A program made the position numbers and the translations under genes. Below are positions 1 to 8,430 of a stretch of DNA of 64,000 bases, in pieces. This DNA is from G025836975 sp049646585 (GTDB lineage Bacteria; Pseudomonadota; Gammaproteobacteria; Burkholderiales; Burkholderiaceae_B): contig JBARWC010000198.1 in assembly GCA_049646585.1 (NCBI GenBank), positions 1 through 64,000 of the forward strand, read 5' to 3'. Under the pieces are notes generated by a model. It did not search any database. It worked only from the letters and a program-made list of their open reading frames with translations, and had not been told where the DNA came from. Position 1 is the stretch's first letter. The number at the start of each line of letters is the position of its first letter.

Positions 1-660
1 CAGGCGGCCCGTTCGCAGACCAGCCGCGTTGTGGTCGCCACCGACGACGCCCTGATACAGCAAACAGTGCAAAAACACGGCTACGAGGCCTTGCTGACAC
101 GGGCCGACCACCCCACCGGCACCGACAGGCTGTCGGAAGTCGCGGCGCAACTGGGGCTGGCGCCCGAATCCATCGTGGTCAACGTACAGGGCGACGAGCC
201 GCTGATCGACCCGCAGGAAATCGACCGGGTCGCCCAACTGCTGATCGAGGCGCCCGACGCCGCCATCGCCACCTGCGCCACCCCCATAGGCGACGCCGAC
301 ACGCTGTTCAACCCCAGCGCGGTCAAGGTCGTGTGCGGGCTGAACGGCCGTGCGCTGTACTTTTCCCGCGCCCCCGTGCCCTGGGCCCGGGATGCCCTGG
401 CCGACGGCTCCCGCCGTCTGGCGCCCGGCCTGCGAGCCTTGCACCACATCGGTCTGTACGCCTATCGCGCCGGCTTCCTGGCGCGGTTTCCAACGCTGCC
501 CGTCGGCCCGCTGGAGACCTTCGAGTCGCTGGAGCAATTGCGTGCCATGGAGAACGGTTTTTCCATTGCCGTGCGCGTCACCGAAGGCCATCCGGCCATG
601 GGCGTGGACACTCAGGAAGACCTGGAGCGGGTACGCGAAATCTTCATAAATAGGTTATAA
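1..660 (+). CDS. kdsB: 3-deoxy-manno-octulosonate cytidylyltransferase, 5'-truncated by the window edge
   Basis: Activates Kdo as CMP-Kdo for lipopolysaccharide core synthesis in the cytoplasm. The reading frame is open from base 1, so the usual N-terminal P-loop-like segment lies outside the window and 219 residues are visible. The conserved VQGDEPL segment near visible residue 61 and the C-terminal ETFESLEQLR segment are typical of KdsB. The stop is 104 bp before adk, a common neighbour in Burkholderiales. Identification rests on recognised family motifs. Confidence 0.93.
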   Translation, partial: QAARSQTSRVVVATDDALIQQTVQKHGYEALLTRADHPTGTDRLSEVAAQLGLAPESIVVNVQGDEPLIDPQEIDRVAQLLIEAPDAAIATCATPIGDADTLFNPSAVKVVCGLNGRALYFSRAPVPWARDALADGSRRLAPGLRALHHIGLYAYRAGFLARFPTLPVGPLETFESLEQLRAMENGFSIAVRVTEGHPAMGVDTQEDLERVREIFINRL

Positions 661-764
661 ATCGACTTCGAATTCGCTGATTCCGGCTCCATGGCGTGCA
701 GAAATTGCTGCATTGCGGCATAATCGGAAAAAGTTAGAAAAACACAAAACTCCAGGAGGAATTC

Positions 765-1421
765 ATGCGACTGATTCTGCTCGGCCCACCCGGCGCCGGT
801 AAAGGAACCCAGGCGGCATTCATCACCGAAAAATTCGGCATCCCCCAGATATCCACCGGCGACATGTTGCGCGCCGCGGTCAAGGCGCAGACGCCGCTGG
901 GCCTGGAAGCCAAGAAAATCATGGACAGCGGCGGCCTGGTCTCCGACGACATCATCATCGGCCTGGTGCGCGACCGCCTGACGCAGCCCGACTGCAAGGA
1001 CGGCTATCTGTTCGACGGTTTCCCGCGCACCATCCCGCAGGCCGACGCCCTGAAAACCGCGCACATTCCACTGGACTTCGTAGTGGAAATCGTCGTGCCC
1101 GAAGAAAACATCATCGAACGCATGAGCGGACGCCGCGTGCACCCGGCCAGCGGGCGCAGCTACCACACCACCTTCAATCCTCCCCGCACACCGGGCAAGG
1201 ACGACCTGACCGGCGAGCCGCTGGTCCAGCGCGACGACGACCGCGAAGAAACCGTCAAGCACCGCCTGTCGGTGTACCGCGAGCAAACGCGTCCCCTGGT
1301 GGACTACTACTCCAGTTGGGCCGACTCCGGCGCCGCCGACGCGCCCGCCTACCGCCAGTTGTCGGGGCTGGGCTCGGTCGAAGAAATCAAACAGCGCGTA
1401 TTCCAGGCTCTGCAAGCCTGA
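765..1421 (+). CDS. adk: Adenylate kinase
   Basis: Catalyses ATP + AMP to 2 ADP and keeps the adenylate pool balanced. The 218-aa protein has the P-loop GPPGAGKGTQ at residues 7-16 and the FDGFPRT motif. Its long LID region (around GRRVHPASGR) has no zinc-binding cysteines. The start is fixed by a strong AGGAGGA ribosome site eight bases upstream. Length matches the long bacterial form. It sits between kdsB and an SDR gene. Confidence 0.97.
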   Translation: MRLILLGPPGAGKGTQAAFITEKFGIPQISTGDMLRAAVKAQTPLGLEAKKIMDSGGLVSDDIIIGLVRDRLTQPDCKDGYLFDGFPRTIPQADALKTAHIPLDFVVEIVVPEENIIERMSGRRVHPASGRSYHTTFNPPRTPGKDDLTGEPLVQRDDDREETVKHRLSVYREQTRPLVDYYSSWADSGAADAPAYRQLSGLGSVEEIKQRVFQALQA

Positions 1422-1519
1422 TAAAGATCCGCGGGACGGGCCACAGGCCTTTTCCCGCGGCTCGCCTCCATCCCCGGCCGACACCCCATAGCGGTTCACG
1501 GCCCTACTTAGAGACAGAC

Positions 1520-2278
1520 ATGGAAATCAAGAACAAGGTGTTCATCGTTACCGGTGGGGCGTCCGGCCTGGGCGCGGGCACGACCCGCATGCTGGTGTCC
1601 GAAGGCGCCAAGGTCGTCCTGGCCGACGTGCAGGACCAGGCCGGCGAACAGCTGGCGCAAGAACTGGGCCAGACTTATGTGCACTGCGACGTCACCCAGG
1701 AAGCCGACGGGCAGGCCGCCGTGGCGGCCGCCCTGAAGGCGGGCGCCCTGTTCGGCCTGGTCAATTGCGCCGGCGTCGCCCCCGCATCACGCACCGTCGG
1801 CAAGAACGGCCCGCACGCCCTGGATTTGTTTCAGAAAGTGGTCATGATCAACCTGGTCGGCACCTTCAATATGTCGCGCCTGGCCGCGGCGGCCATGAGC
1901 GACAACACGCCCGAACCCACGGGCGAACGCGGCGTGCTGATCAACACAGCATCCGTGGCGGCCTATGACGGCCAGATCGGCCAGGCCGCCTATGCCGCCT
2001 CGAAGGCCGGCGTGGTCGGCATGACCTTGCCCATCGCCCGCGATTTGTCCAAGGCGGGCATACGCTGCGTGACCATCGCCCCTGGCATTTTCGGCACGCC
2101 CATGATCTTCGGCATGCCGCAAGAAGTGCAGGACTCGCTGGCCGCCAGCATCCCCTTCCCGGCGCGCCTGGGCCGGCCGGAAGACTACGCCAAGCTGGTC
2201 AACAGCATCATCACGAACGAAATGCTCAACGGCGAAACCATACGTCTGGACGGCGCCATCCGCATGGGCCCGAAGTAA
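1520..2278 (+). CDS. SDR family dehydrogenase, 3-hydroxyacyl-CoA dehydrogenase type II-like
   Basis: A 252-aa classical short-chain dehydrogenase. The N-terminal TGGASGLG nucleotide-binding glycine motif, the catalytic Ser in NTASVAAY and the YAASK motif 13 residues later are all present. Sequence style resembles 3-hydroxy-2-methylbutyryl-CoA / 3-hydroxyacyl-CoA dehydrogenases (HSD10-like), so NAD-dependent oxidation of a short 3-hydroxyacyl-CoA is the likely reaction. I chose ATG 1520 because homology begins there (MEIKNKVFIVTGG) although the frame is open further upstream. It lies 98 bp after adk and 13 bp before murJ, so it is probably co-transcribed. Confidence 0.85.
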   Translation: MEIKNKVFIVTGGASGLGAGTTRMLVSEGAKVVLADVQDQAGEQLAQELGQTYVHCDVTQEADGQAAVAAALKAGALFGLVNCAGVAPASRTVGKNGPHALDLFQKVVMINLVGTFNMSRLAAAAMSDNTPEPTGERGVLINTASVAAYDGQIGQAAYAASKAGVVGMTLPIARDLSKAGIRCVTIAPGIFGTPMIFGMPQEVQDSLAASIPFPARLGRPEDYAKLVNSIITNEMLNGETIRLDGAIRMGPK

Positions 2279-2291
2279 CCGCCCGACCGCC

Positions 2292-3848
2292 ATGAGCTTG
2301 CTTAGGTCGGCCGCCACCGTCAGCAGCTTCACGCTGTTTTCCCGCATCACGGGCCTGGCGCGCGACGTGCTGATCGCCGGCGCCTTCGGCGCCGGGGCGC
2401 TGACCGACGCCTTCTGGGTCGCCTTCCGCATTCCCAACCTTTTGCGCCGACTGTTTGCCGAGGGCGCTTTTTCGCAGGCCTTCGTGCCCATACTGGGCCA
2501 GGCGCGCAGTACACGCGACGCCGAAGAGGTGCGGGTGCTGCTGGACCGGGTCGCCCTGCTGTTGACGGCCGCCCTGGCGCTGGTCACGCTGGTCGGCATC
2601 GCGGGTGCGCCCTGGGTGGTGACCGCCATGGCCAGCGGCATGCGCGCGGCGTCGCGGCAAAGCGAATTCGAGGCGGCGGTCTGGATGACGCGCCTGATGT
2701 TCCCCTACATCATCTGCATGTCGCTGGTCGCCTTCGCCTCGGGCGTGCTGAACACCTGGAGCCGTTTCGCCATACCGGCGTTCACGCCCGTGCTGCTGAA
2801 CCTGTCCATGATAGGCGCCAGCCTGTTCCTGGTGGCTTATTTCGACACCCCCATCTACGCCCTGGCCGCCGGCGTGATGATAGGCGGGGTGGCGCAGTTG
2901 CTGGTGCAATGGGCGGCATTGGCCAGGCTGGGCCTGCTGCCGCGCTATTCCGCCCGCATCGTCCAGGCCTGGAGCGACCCGACCGTCAAACGCATTCTGC
3001 GCCAGATGCTGCCCGCCATCCTGGGCGTTTCCGTGGCGCAGTTGTCCTTGCTGATCAATACCAATATCGCCACCTGGCTGCGCCCGGGGAGCGTCACCTG
3101 GCTGTCCTTCGCCGACCGCCTGATGGAGTTCCCCACCGCCCTGCTGGGCGTGGCCCTGGGCACCGTGCTGCTGCCCAGCCTGTCGGCCGCCCATGCGCGC
3201 GGGGATCATTCCGGCTACAGCGGCCTGCTGGACTGGGGCCTGCGCCTGGTGCTGCTGCTGGGCCTGCCCGCCGCGCTGGGGATGGCGCTGCTGTCCGACG
3301 GCCTGGTCGCCACCCTGTTCAACTACGGCGCCTTCGGCGGCCAGGACGTCGCCCAGACCCGCCTGGCCGTGATGGCGTATTCGGTGGGCCTGATCGGCCT
3401 GCTGGCCATCAAGATCCTGGCGCCCGGCTTCTATGCCAAGCAGGACATACGCACGCCGGTGCGCATCGCCGTCTTCGTGCTGGTGCTGACCCAATGCTTC
3501 AACCTGATGCTGGTGCCCTATTTCGCCCACGCGGGCCTGGCCCTGTCCATAGGCCTGGGCGCCAGCGTGAACGCGCTGTGCCTGGTGGTTTTGCTGCGGC
3601 GCCGAAAGCTCTATCAGCCCAGGCCGGGCTGGCTGAAATTCGCCCTGCGCATGCTGCCCGCCCTGCTGGCCATGGCCGCCGTGCTGGGCTGGGCCGGCCA
3701 GGCGCTGGACTGGGTCGCCCTGGGCGCGCAGCCCGGCCTGCGCATACTGTGGCTGGCGGGGGTTTTGCTGGCCAGCATGGCGGCCTATTTCGGGGTGCTG
3801 GTCCTGTTCGGATTCCGGATGCGCGACTTTACACGCCGTGGCAACTGA
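2292..3848 (+). CDS. murJ: Lipid II flippase MurJ (MviN family)
   Basis: Integral inner-membrane protein of 518 aa that flips lipid II for peptidoglycan synthesis. The hydrophobicity pattern fits 14 helices, and the diagnostic N-terminal NLLRRLFAEGAFSQAFVP segment (about residues 49-66) is intact. Its 3' end contains the apparent promoter of rpsT, a conserved neighbour in Betaproteobacteria. Length is normal. Confidence 0.95.
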   Translation: MSLLRSAATVSSFTLFSRITGLARDVLIAGAFGAGALTDAFWVAFRIPNLLRRLFAEGAFSQAFVPILGQARSTRDAEEVRVLLDRVALLLTAALALVTLVGIAGAPWVVTAMASGMRAASRQSEFEAAVWMTRLMFPYIICMSLVAFASGVLNTWSRFAIPAFTPVLLNLSMIGASLFLVAYFDTPIYALAAGVMIGGVAQLLVQWAALARLGLLPRYSARIVQAWSDPTVKRILRQMLPAILGVSVAQLSLLINTNIATWLRPGSVTWLSFADRLMEFPTALLGVALGTVLLPSLSAAHARGDHSGYSGLLDWGLRLVLLLGLPAALGMALLSDGLVATLFNYGAFGGQDVAQTRLAVMAYSVGLIGLLAIKILAPGFYAKQDIRTPVRIAVFVLVLTQCFNLMLVPYFAHAGLALSIGLGASVNALCLVVLLRRRKLYQPRPGWLKFALRMLPALLAMAAVLGWAGQALDWVALGAQPGLRILWLAGVLLASMAAYFGVLVLFGFRMRDFTRRGN

Positions 3849-3856
3849 TATAGAAT
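3828..3856 (+). promoter_or_regulatory. Sigma-70-like promoter for rpsT
   Basis: TTTACA (3828-3833), a 17-bp spacer and TAGAAT (3851-3856). It overlaps the last codons of murJ and lies about 45 bp before the rpsT start, so ribosomal protein S20 can be expressed apart from murJ. Inferred from consensus match only. Confidence 0.65.
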
Positions 3857-3901
3857 AGCTGTCTTTGCCGAACAAACCACACACAGATACACGGATATAA
3901 A

Positions 3902-4165
3902 ATGGCCAATACCGCCCAAGCCCGCAAGCGCGCCCGTCAATCGGTTGAGCGCAACAAGCACAATTCCAGCCTGCGTTCCATGCTGCGCACTTCGATCAAG
4001 CGCGTGCGCCAGGCAATCGAAGCCGGCGACAAAGCCGCCGCTACCGAAGTTTTCCAGAAAACCACCAGCATCATTGATCGCGTCGCCGACAAGAACATCA
4101 TTCACAAGAACAAGGCCGCTCGCCATAAAAGCCGCCTTGCCGCGGCAGTCAAAGCCCTGGCTTGA
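3902..4165 (+). CDS. rpsT: 30S ribosomal protein S20
   Basis: An 87-aa basic protein that binds 16S rRNA during early 30S assembly. The N-terminal MANTAQARKRARQ segment and Lys/Arg-rich helices match the S20 family, and length is typical. It is a single-gene unit with its own promoter upstream and a strong intrinsic terminator downstream. Confidence 0.97.
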   Translation: MANTAQARKRARQSVERNKHNSSLRSMLRTSIKRVRQAIEAGDKAAATEVFQKTTSIIDRVADKNIIHKNKAARHKSRLAAAVKALA

Positions 4166-4219
4166 TTGCTGCAATGGTTTAGCCGGCAAAGAAATCCGCG
4201 GGCACGACACAGGCCACGC

Positions 4220-4252
4220 AAAACGGGACGCAACAGCGTCCCGTTTTTTTTT
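4220..4252 (+). terminator. Rho-independent terminator after rpsT
   Basis: A 12-bp perfect stem (AAAACGGGACGC at 4220-4231 with its complement at 4236-4247), loop AACA, and a T-run to 4252. Confidence 0.93.
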
Positions 4253-4341
4253 GCCCCGCCCGCGTCGCCTTGCACCCTGGGGTATAGTTCGATCTGCATG
4301 CACACACCCCGTAACCAAAACCAAAGAAGACCGAGACACCC

Positions 4342-5301
4342 ATGACTTCACAGAAACCCGCCCTCCTGCAGCTCCTGCCCTTTCCTTTTCCCCACACGCA
4401 AGAGCGCCTGTCGAAGTATTTCGACGTCATCGAGCTTTGGAAGGCGCCGGACGCCCAGGCCGTGATCGACGCCAGGAAGGACGAGATCGTGGTGATGGTC
4501 ACCAGCGCCATGACCTCCACGCGGGCCGAACTGATCGATCAGTTGCCCAAGCTCAAGGCCATCTGCAGCCAGGGCGTGGGCTATGATTCCATCGACGTGA
4601 AACATGCCCAGCAAAAGGGCATACAGGTCAGCAACACGCCCGACGTCCTGAATGATTGCGTCGCCGACATCGCCTTCGGCCTGCTGCTGGCCACCGCGCG
4701 CAAGATAGGCCAGGCCGAGCGCTATGTGCGCGCCAATCAATGGGGCGGCGACGTCGCCTTCCCGCTGGGCACCAAGGTCAGCCACAAGAAGCTGGGCATC
4801 GTCGGCCTGGGCCGCATAGGCATGGCCATCGCCCAGCGCGCCACCGGCTTCGACATGGAAGTGCGCTACCACAACCGCAGCCGGCGCGACGACGTCAAGC
4901 TGGGCTACGAAGCGTCCCTGAAGGAACTGGCCGCCTGGTCCGACTTCCTGGTCGTGGCCACGGTGGGCGGCGCCTCGACGCGCAAGCTGATCGACCGCGA
5001 GGTGTTGCGCGCCCTGGGCCCCAAAGGCATCATCATCAACATCGCCCGCGGCTCGGTCATCGACGAGCAAGCCATGGTCGAGACGCTGCAAAGCGGTGAG
5101 CTGGGCGGAGCCGGACTGGACGTCTACGAGGCCGAACCCACCGTGCCCGACGCGCTCAAGACGCTGGACAACGTGGTCCTTCTGCCCCACATCGCCAGCG
5201 CCACCAACGAAACCCGGCTGGACATGCTGAACCTGGTGCTGGATAACGTGGATGCCTACGCCAGCACCGGCAAGCTGATCACCCCGATACCAGCCCTGTA
5301 A
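4342..5301 (+). CDS. D-isomer-specific 2-hydroxyacid dehydrogenase
   Basis: A 319-aa NAD(P)-dependent reductase of the glyoxylate/hydroxypyruvate reductase type. It has the Rossmann motif GLGRIGMAIA, the catalytic Arg region IARGSVID, the Glu-containing DVYEAEP and the catalytic His in LLPHIASAT. The order and spacing are normal for the family. Substrate cannot be assigned from sequence; glyoxylate or hydroxypyruvate is the most likely. It stands alone between the rpsT terminator and the convergent DUF3579 gene. Confidence 0.85.
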   Translation: MTSQKPALLQLLPFPFPHTQERLSKYFDVIELWKAPDAQAVIDARKDEIVVMVTSAMTSTRAELIDQLPKLKAICSQGVGYDSIDVKHAQQKGIQVSNTPDVLNDCVADIAFGLLLATARKIGQAERYVRANQWGGDVAFPLGTKVSHKKLGIVGLGRIGMAIAQRATGFDMEVRYHNRSRRDDVKLGYEASLKELAAWSDFLVVATVGGASTRKLIDREVLRALGPKGIIINIARGSVIDEQAMVETLQSGELGGAGLDVYEAEPTVPDALKTLDNVVLLPHIASATNETRLDMLNLVLDNVDAYASTGKLITPIPAL

Positions 5302-5385
5302 GCCCGCTGTACGGCCCGCGGCAGGGCCGGGGCAGGCGGACCGAGGCGGCGGCGCGGCAAAGCGCCCACGGCCTTGGCCCGCCTG

Positions 5386-5413
5386 TAAAAAAGCCGCCTT
5401 TCAGGGGCGGCTT
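5386..5413 (-). terminator. Intrinsic terminator of the DUF3579 gene
   Basis: Stem AAGCCGCC (5391-5398) pairs with GGCGGCTT (5406-5413). On the minus strand it is followed by a T-run (5386-5390). The stop codon of the DUF3579 gene (5401-5403) lies in the loop, so the terminator overlaps the gene end. Confidence 0.75.
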
Positions 5414-5709
5414 GAGGGTGGGGTTTCCTGTTCGCTGGTCTTCAATTTATTATCGGCGGCAAAATCACACACGAATTTCCAGGCCAGCGGCTCGAGCTGG
5501 CGCAGGCGATGGTCGACCACGACGCAACGCACGCCGTCCAGCAACACCGGAACCACATAAGGCGAATAAGTCATTGGGCCGCCGACCGAGCCGACCGGCC
5601 GGAACTGCGACATTACGCCGGCCAGGCGCTCGGCCCAATCGCTGGGCCGGAATCGTTGGCCATCGAGCGTAAGGCCGTGAATAACAAGCTTCTGTACAAG
5701 ATCAGTCAT
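5401..5709 (-). CDS. DUF3579 domain protein
   Basis: A 102-aa soluble protein of the DUF3579 family, known in Burkholderiales and often beside argF. The core reads as a compact alpha/beta domain (LVIHGLTLDGQRFRPSDWAE to the PLAWKFVCDF segment), with a polar tail. It is divergent from argF and shares the roughly 100-bp upstream region with it. No catalytic motif is evident and its function is unknown. Confidence 0.8.
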   Translation of the reverse strand: MTDLVQKLVIHGLTLDGQRFRPSDWAERLAGVMSQFRPVGSVGGPMTYSPYVVPVLLDGVRCVVVDHRLRQLEPLAWKFVCDFAADNKLKTSEQETPPSSRP

Positions 5710-5812
5710 AAACTTCCGCGGAAAAATCGCCGCCCTTTTGAGGCGTACCAGGCATTCCCTGCCCCGCGAATTGTATATGATAGTAAGATGGCTCTTTTAC
5801 GCAAGGCTTTCT

Positions 5813-6757
5813 ATGTCCGACGGCACACCGCAAACCGGCCCACTGCGGCATTTTCTACAATTTCGCGACCTATCCAAGAACGAAATCCAATACGTACTGG
5901 ACCGGGCTCGTCTCATCAAGAACAAATTCAAGCGCTACGAGCCGCATCACACCCTGCATGATCGCAACCTGGCCATGGTCTTTGAAAAAGCCAGCACGCG
6001 CACGCGCGTCTCGTTCGAGGCGGGCATGTACCAGTTGGGCGGTTCGGTCATACACCTGACCACCGGCGACTCGCAACTTGGCCGCTCCGAACCCATCGAG
6101 GACACCGCCCGCGTGATATCGCGCATGGTGGACCTGGTGATGATCCGCACCTTCGAACAGACTCGCATCGAACGCTTCGCCTCGCACTCGCGCGTGCCCG
6201 TCATCAACGGGCTGACCAACGAATACCATCCCTGCCAGATCCTGGCCGATATCTTCACCTTCATCGAGCACCAGGGGCCCATAGCGGGCAAAACGGTGGC
6301 CTGGATAGGCGATGCCAACAACATGGCTTATACCTGGCTCCAGGCGGCTGAAATCCTGGGCTTCCGCCTGCACGTATCCGGGCCGGTCGGCTACCAGCTC
6401 GACCCCCAGCGCATCGGCCAGCCGGCCGCCGGCACCCTGAAGGAATTCTCCGATCCCATGCAGGCTTGTGAAGGCGCGCATCTGGTCACCACCGACGTCT
6501 GGACCAGCATGGGCTACGAAGCCGAAAACGAAGAGCGGCGCAAGGCCTTCGCCGACTGGTGCGTCGACGCCGAGATGATGGCGGCCGCCGATCCCGACGC
6601 CCTCTTCATGCACTGCCTGCCCGCGCATCGGGGCGAGGAAGTCACCGGCGACGTCATCGACGGCCCGCAAAGCGTCGTGTGGGACGAAGCCGAAAACCGC
6701 CTGCACGTGCAAAAAGCATTGATGGAATTCCTGCTGCTGGGGCAGTTGTCCGCCTAG
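5813..6757 (+). CDS. argF: Ornithine carbamoyltransferase
   Basis: Makes citrulline from ornithine and carbamoyl phosphate in arginine synthesis. The 314-aa protein carries the carbamoyl-phosphate site EKASTRTRVSFE, the HPCQ motif and the ornithine-binding HCLPAHRGEEV segment. I chose ATG 5813 because homology starts at MSDGTPQTGPLRHFL; the frame is open 25 codons further upstream without family similarity. argG, the next pathway enzyme, lies about 5 kb downstream on the other strand. Confidence 0.96.
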   Translation: MSDGTPQTGPLRHFLQFRDLSKNEIQYVLDRARLIKNKFKRYEPHHTLHDRNLAMVFEKASTRTRVSFEAGMYQLGGSVIHLTTGDSQLGRSEPIEDTARVISRMVDLVMIRTFEQTRIERFASHSRVPVINGLTNEYHPCQILADIFTFIEHQGPIAGKTVAWIGDANNMAYTWLQAAEILGFRLHVSGPVGYQLDPQRIGQPAAGTLKEFSDPMQACEGAHLVTTDVWTSMGYEAENEERRKAFADWCVDAEMMAAADPDALFMHCLPAHRGEEVTGDVIDGPQSVVWDEAENRLHVQKALMEFLLLGQLSA

Positions 6758-6780
6758 CCGGCCGCTGCGCCATAATCCGA

Positions 6781-6817
6781 AAGCCGTTTCCTGCTTGAAG
6801 CAGGAAACGGCTTTTTT
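6781..6817 (+). terminator. Rho-independent terminator after argF
   Basis: A 16-bp perfect stem (6781-6796 with 6799-6814) whose two arms are separated by only GA, so the real loop must open a few pairs. A run of six T ends at 6817. Confidence 0.93.
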
Positions 6818-6929
6818 CATTCCGGCTTGTATAAAAAGCCGCCTCTCGCCTCGGACATGACCCTGTCCCTCCCCCCATCTCCCACCTCCAGCTTCTGGCT
6901 TTCCGCCCGCCATCAGGACAATCCCGGTC

Positions 6930-6957
6930 TTGCGCCATTTTTTTATGTATGTAAAAT
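6930..6957 (+). promoter_or_regulatory. Candidate promoter of the cupin-Bug-CoA transferase-ACAD operon
   Basis: TTGCGC (6930-6935), a 16-bp spacer and TAAAAT (6952-6957). The -10 element is overlapped by the inverted repeat at 6946-6969. Confidence 0.45.
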
Positions 6958-6969
6958 TATTTACACACA
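6946..6969. promoter_or_regulatory. Candidate operator, inverted repeat
   Basis: Ten-base arms TGTATGTAAA and TTTACACACA with one mismatch, separated by ATTA. The position over the putative -10 element suggests repression. The nearby IclR-type regulator is one candidate binder, but no IclR consensus was tested. Confidence 0.4.
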
Positions 6970-6978
6970 CAGGAAATA

Positions 6979-7365
6979 ATGATTATGCAGAAACCCTCTT
7001 GGATCATCAGCGAATCGGACGTCGCGGGCTATTCCCCGGCCAACCACAGCGGCACCGTCAACCGACGGCTGATCAGCCGCGACACGGTCGGCGCCCAGCA
7101 CGTCGAGGTGCTGCTGGGCACCATAGAAAAAAACCAGGGCGCCCTGCCCCATGCCCACCCGGGCATAGAACAAGTCTGCTATCTGCTGTCGGGCACAGCC
7201 GTGGTCGAAGTCGAAGGCGAGCGCGGTGAAATGCAAGCCGGCGACTGCTGCTACTTTCCGCCCGACAAAAAACACGTATTCACCGTCACCAGCGACGAGC
7301 CCGCCCGCCTGCTGGTGATCTACTCACCCCCATACGAAGAAAACCCGGCACGGGTCATACGCTGA
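6979..7365 (+). CDS. Cupin domain protein
   Basis: A 128-aa single-cupin protein. The metal-binding pattern is clear: HAHPGIEQVCYLLSG contributes two His and a Glu, and the second motif PPDKKHVF the last His. Such proteins are metal-dependent dioxygenases, isomerases or sensors; the reaction is not assignable. It is first in an operon with a Bug receptor, a CoA transferase and an acyl-CoA dehydrogenase, so a role on the same imported acid is inferred. ATG 6979 follows AGGA; ATG 6985 is an alternative. Confidence 0.75.
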   Translation: MIMQKPSWIISESDVAGYSPANHSGTVNRRLISRDTVGAQHVEVLLGTIEKNQGALPHAHPGIEQVCYLLSGTAVVEVEGERGEMQAGDCCYFPPDKKHVFTVTSDEPARLLVIYSPPYEENPARVIR

Positions 7366-7419
7366 TCACCCCCCTCAATAAAACACGGCCGCCTCAAAGC
7401 CAGGCCCAAGGAGACAAGC

Positions 7420-8430
7420 ATGAAAACCCATAACAAACCGCAGCGCTTTTCCGCCCCCGTGGGCAAAGGCATGCACAAGAAACTGATCGCCGGCGCACTG
7501 CTGGGCCTGGCCGCTTTCGGCACGACTGCCATGGCGGCCTACCCCGAAAAACCCATCAGCCTGATCGTGCCCTTCCCGGCGGGCTCGGGTACCGATGCCG
7601 TGGGGCGCATCTTCGCCGAAGAGCTCGGCGCCCTGCTGGGCCAGCCCGTCATCGTCGAGAACAAGCCCGGCGCCAACGCCACCATCGCGGCCAATTATGT
7701 CGCCAAGGCCAAGCCCGACGGCTACACCCTTTTCGTCACCACCAATACCTCCCACTCGGCGGCCCCCTGGCTGATGAAAAACGTCAGCTACGATCCCATC
7801 AAGGACTTCACCCCCATCGCGCGCGGCGGCAACCTGCCCTTCCTGCTGGTCACCAACCCCACCCGGCCCTACAAGACCGTGCAGGAACTCATGAAATACG
7901 CCAAAAGCCATCCCGACGCGGTCAGCTACGCCTCGGGCAACAGCACCGGCATTGTGGCCGGCGCCACCTTCGGCGTGCAGGCCGGCCTGAAGCTGCTGCA
8001 CGTGCCGTACAAGGGCACGCCGCAAGCCCTGACCGACCTGGTCGGCGGGCAGGTGGACTTCATGTTCACCGACTTCACCTCCGGCATGCCCTTCGTGAAA
8101 TCCGGCAGGCTGCACGCCATGGCCGTGTCCACGGCCAAGCGCAGCGAACTGGTGCCCGACCTGCCCTCCATGGAGGAAGCCGGCATGCCCGAGTTCGACA
8201 TCAATTCCTGGAACGGTTATTTCGGCCCGGCGGGCATGTCGCCCGACGTGGTCAAGGTGCTGAACACAGCCATCAATAAAATCGTCAGCACGCCCGCCAC
8301 CAAGACCCGCCTGGCGCAATTGGGCTTCGACGCCTTCAGCGGCACGCCCGAAGAATTCGCCGCCTTCGTGAAAGACCAGTATGCGCTATGGGGCAAATGG
8401 ATCAAGGCCGCCGGAATCGCCCAGCAATGA
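7420..8430 (+). CDS. Bug family solute receptor (tripartite tricarboxylate transporter type)
   Basis: A 336-aa periplasmic binding protein. A long N-terminal signal (hydrophobic core LIAGALLGLAAFG) ends in TAMA, with cleavage likely before AYPEK. The mature protein starts with the Bug signature YPEKPISLIVPFPAGSGTDAV. Bug proteins bind carboxylates, often without their own membrane components nearby, and none are seen here. An AAGGAGA ribosome site supports ATG 7420. The stop overlaps the next start (ATGA), so the receptor and the CoA transferase are translationally coupled. Confidence 0.88.
   Translation: MKTHNKPQRFSAPVGKGMHKKLIAGALLGLAAFGTTAMAAYPEKPISLIVPFPAGSGTDAVGRIFAEELGALLGQPVIVENKPGANATIAANYVAKAKPDGYTLFVTTNTSHSAAPWLMKNVSYDPIKDFTPIARGGNLPFLLVTNPTRPYKTVQELMKYAKSHPDAVSYASGNSTGIVAGATFGVQAGLKLLHVPYKGTPQALTDLVGGQVDFMFTDFTSGMPFVKSGRLHAMAVSTAKRSELVPDLPSMEEAGMPEFDINSWNGYFGPAGMSPDVVKVLNTAINKIVSTPATKTRLAQLGFDAFSGTPEEFAAFVKDQYALWGKWIKAAGIAQQ

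Noticed and set aside
2226..3884. 552-aa minus-strand open frame opposite murJ
   Set aside because: Gln/Gly/His-rich low-complexity translation, a typical shadow of a GC-rich membrane gene on the other strand; murJ is clear.
5738..5812. Longer argF start at 5738
   Set aside because: The extra 25 codons have no family similarity and cover the likely promoter region; MSDGTPQTGPLRHFL matches known starts.
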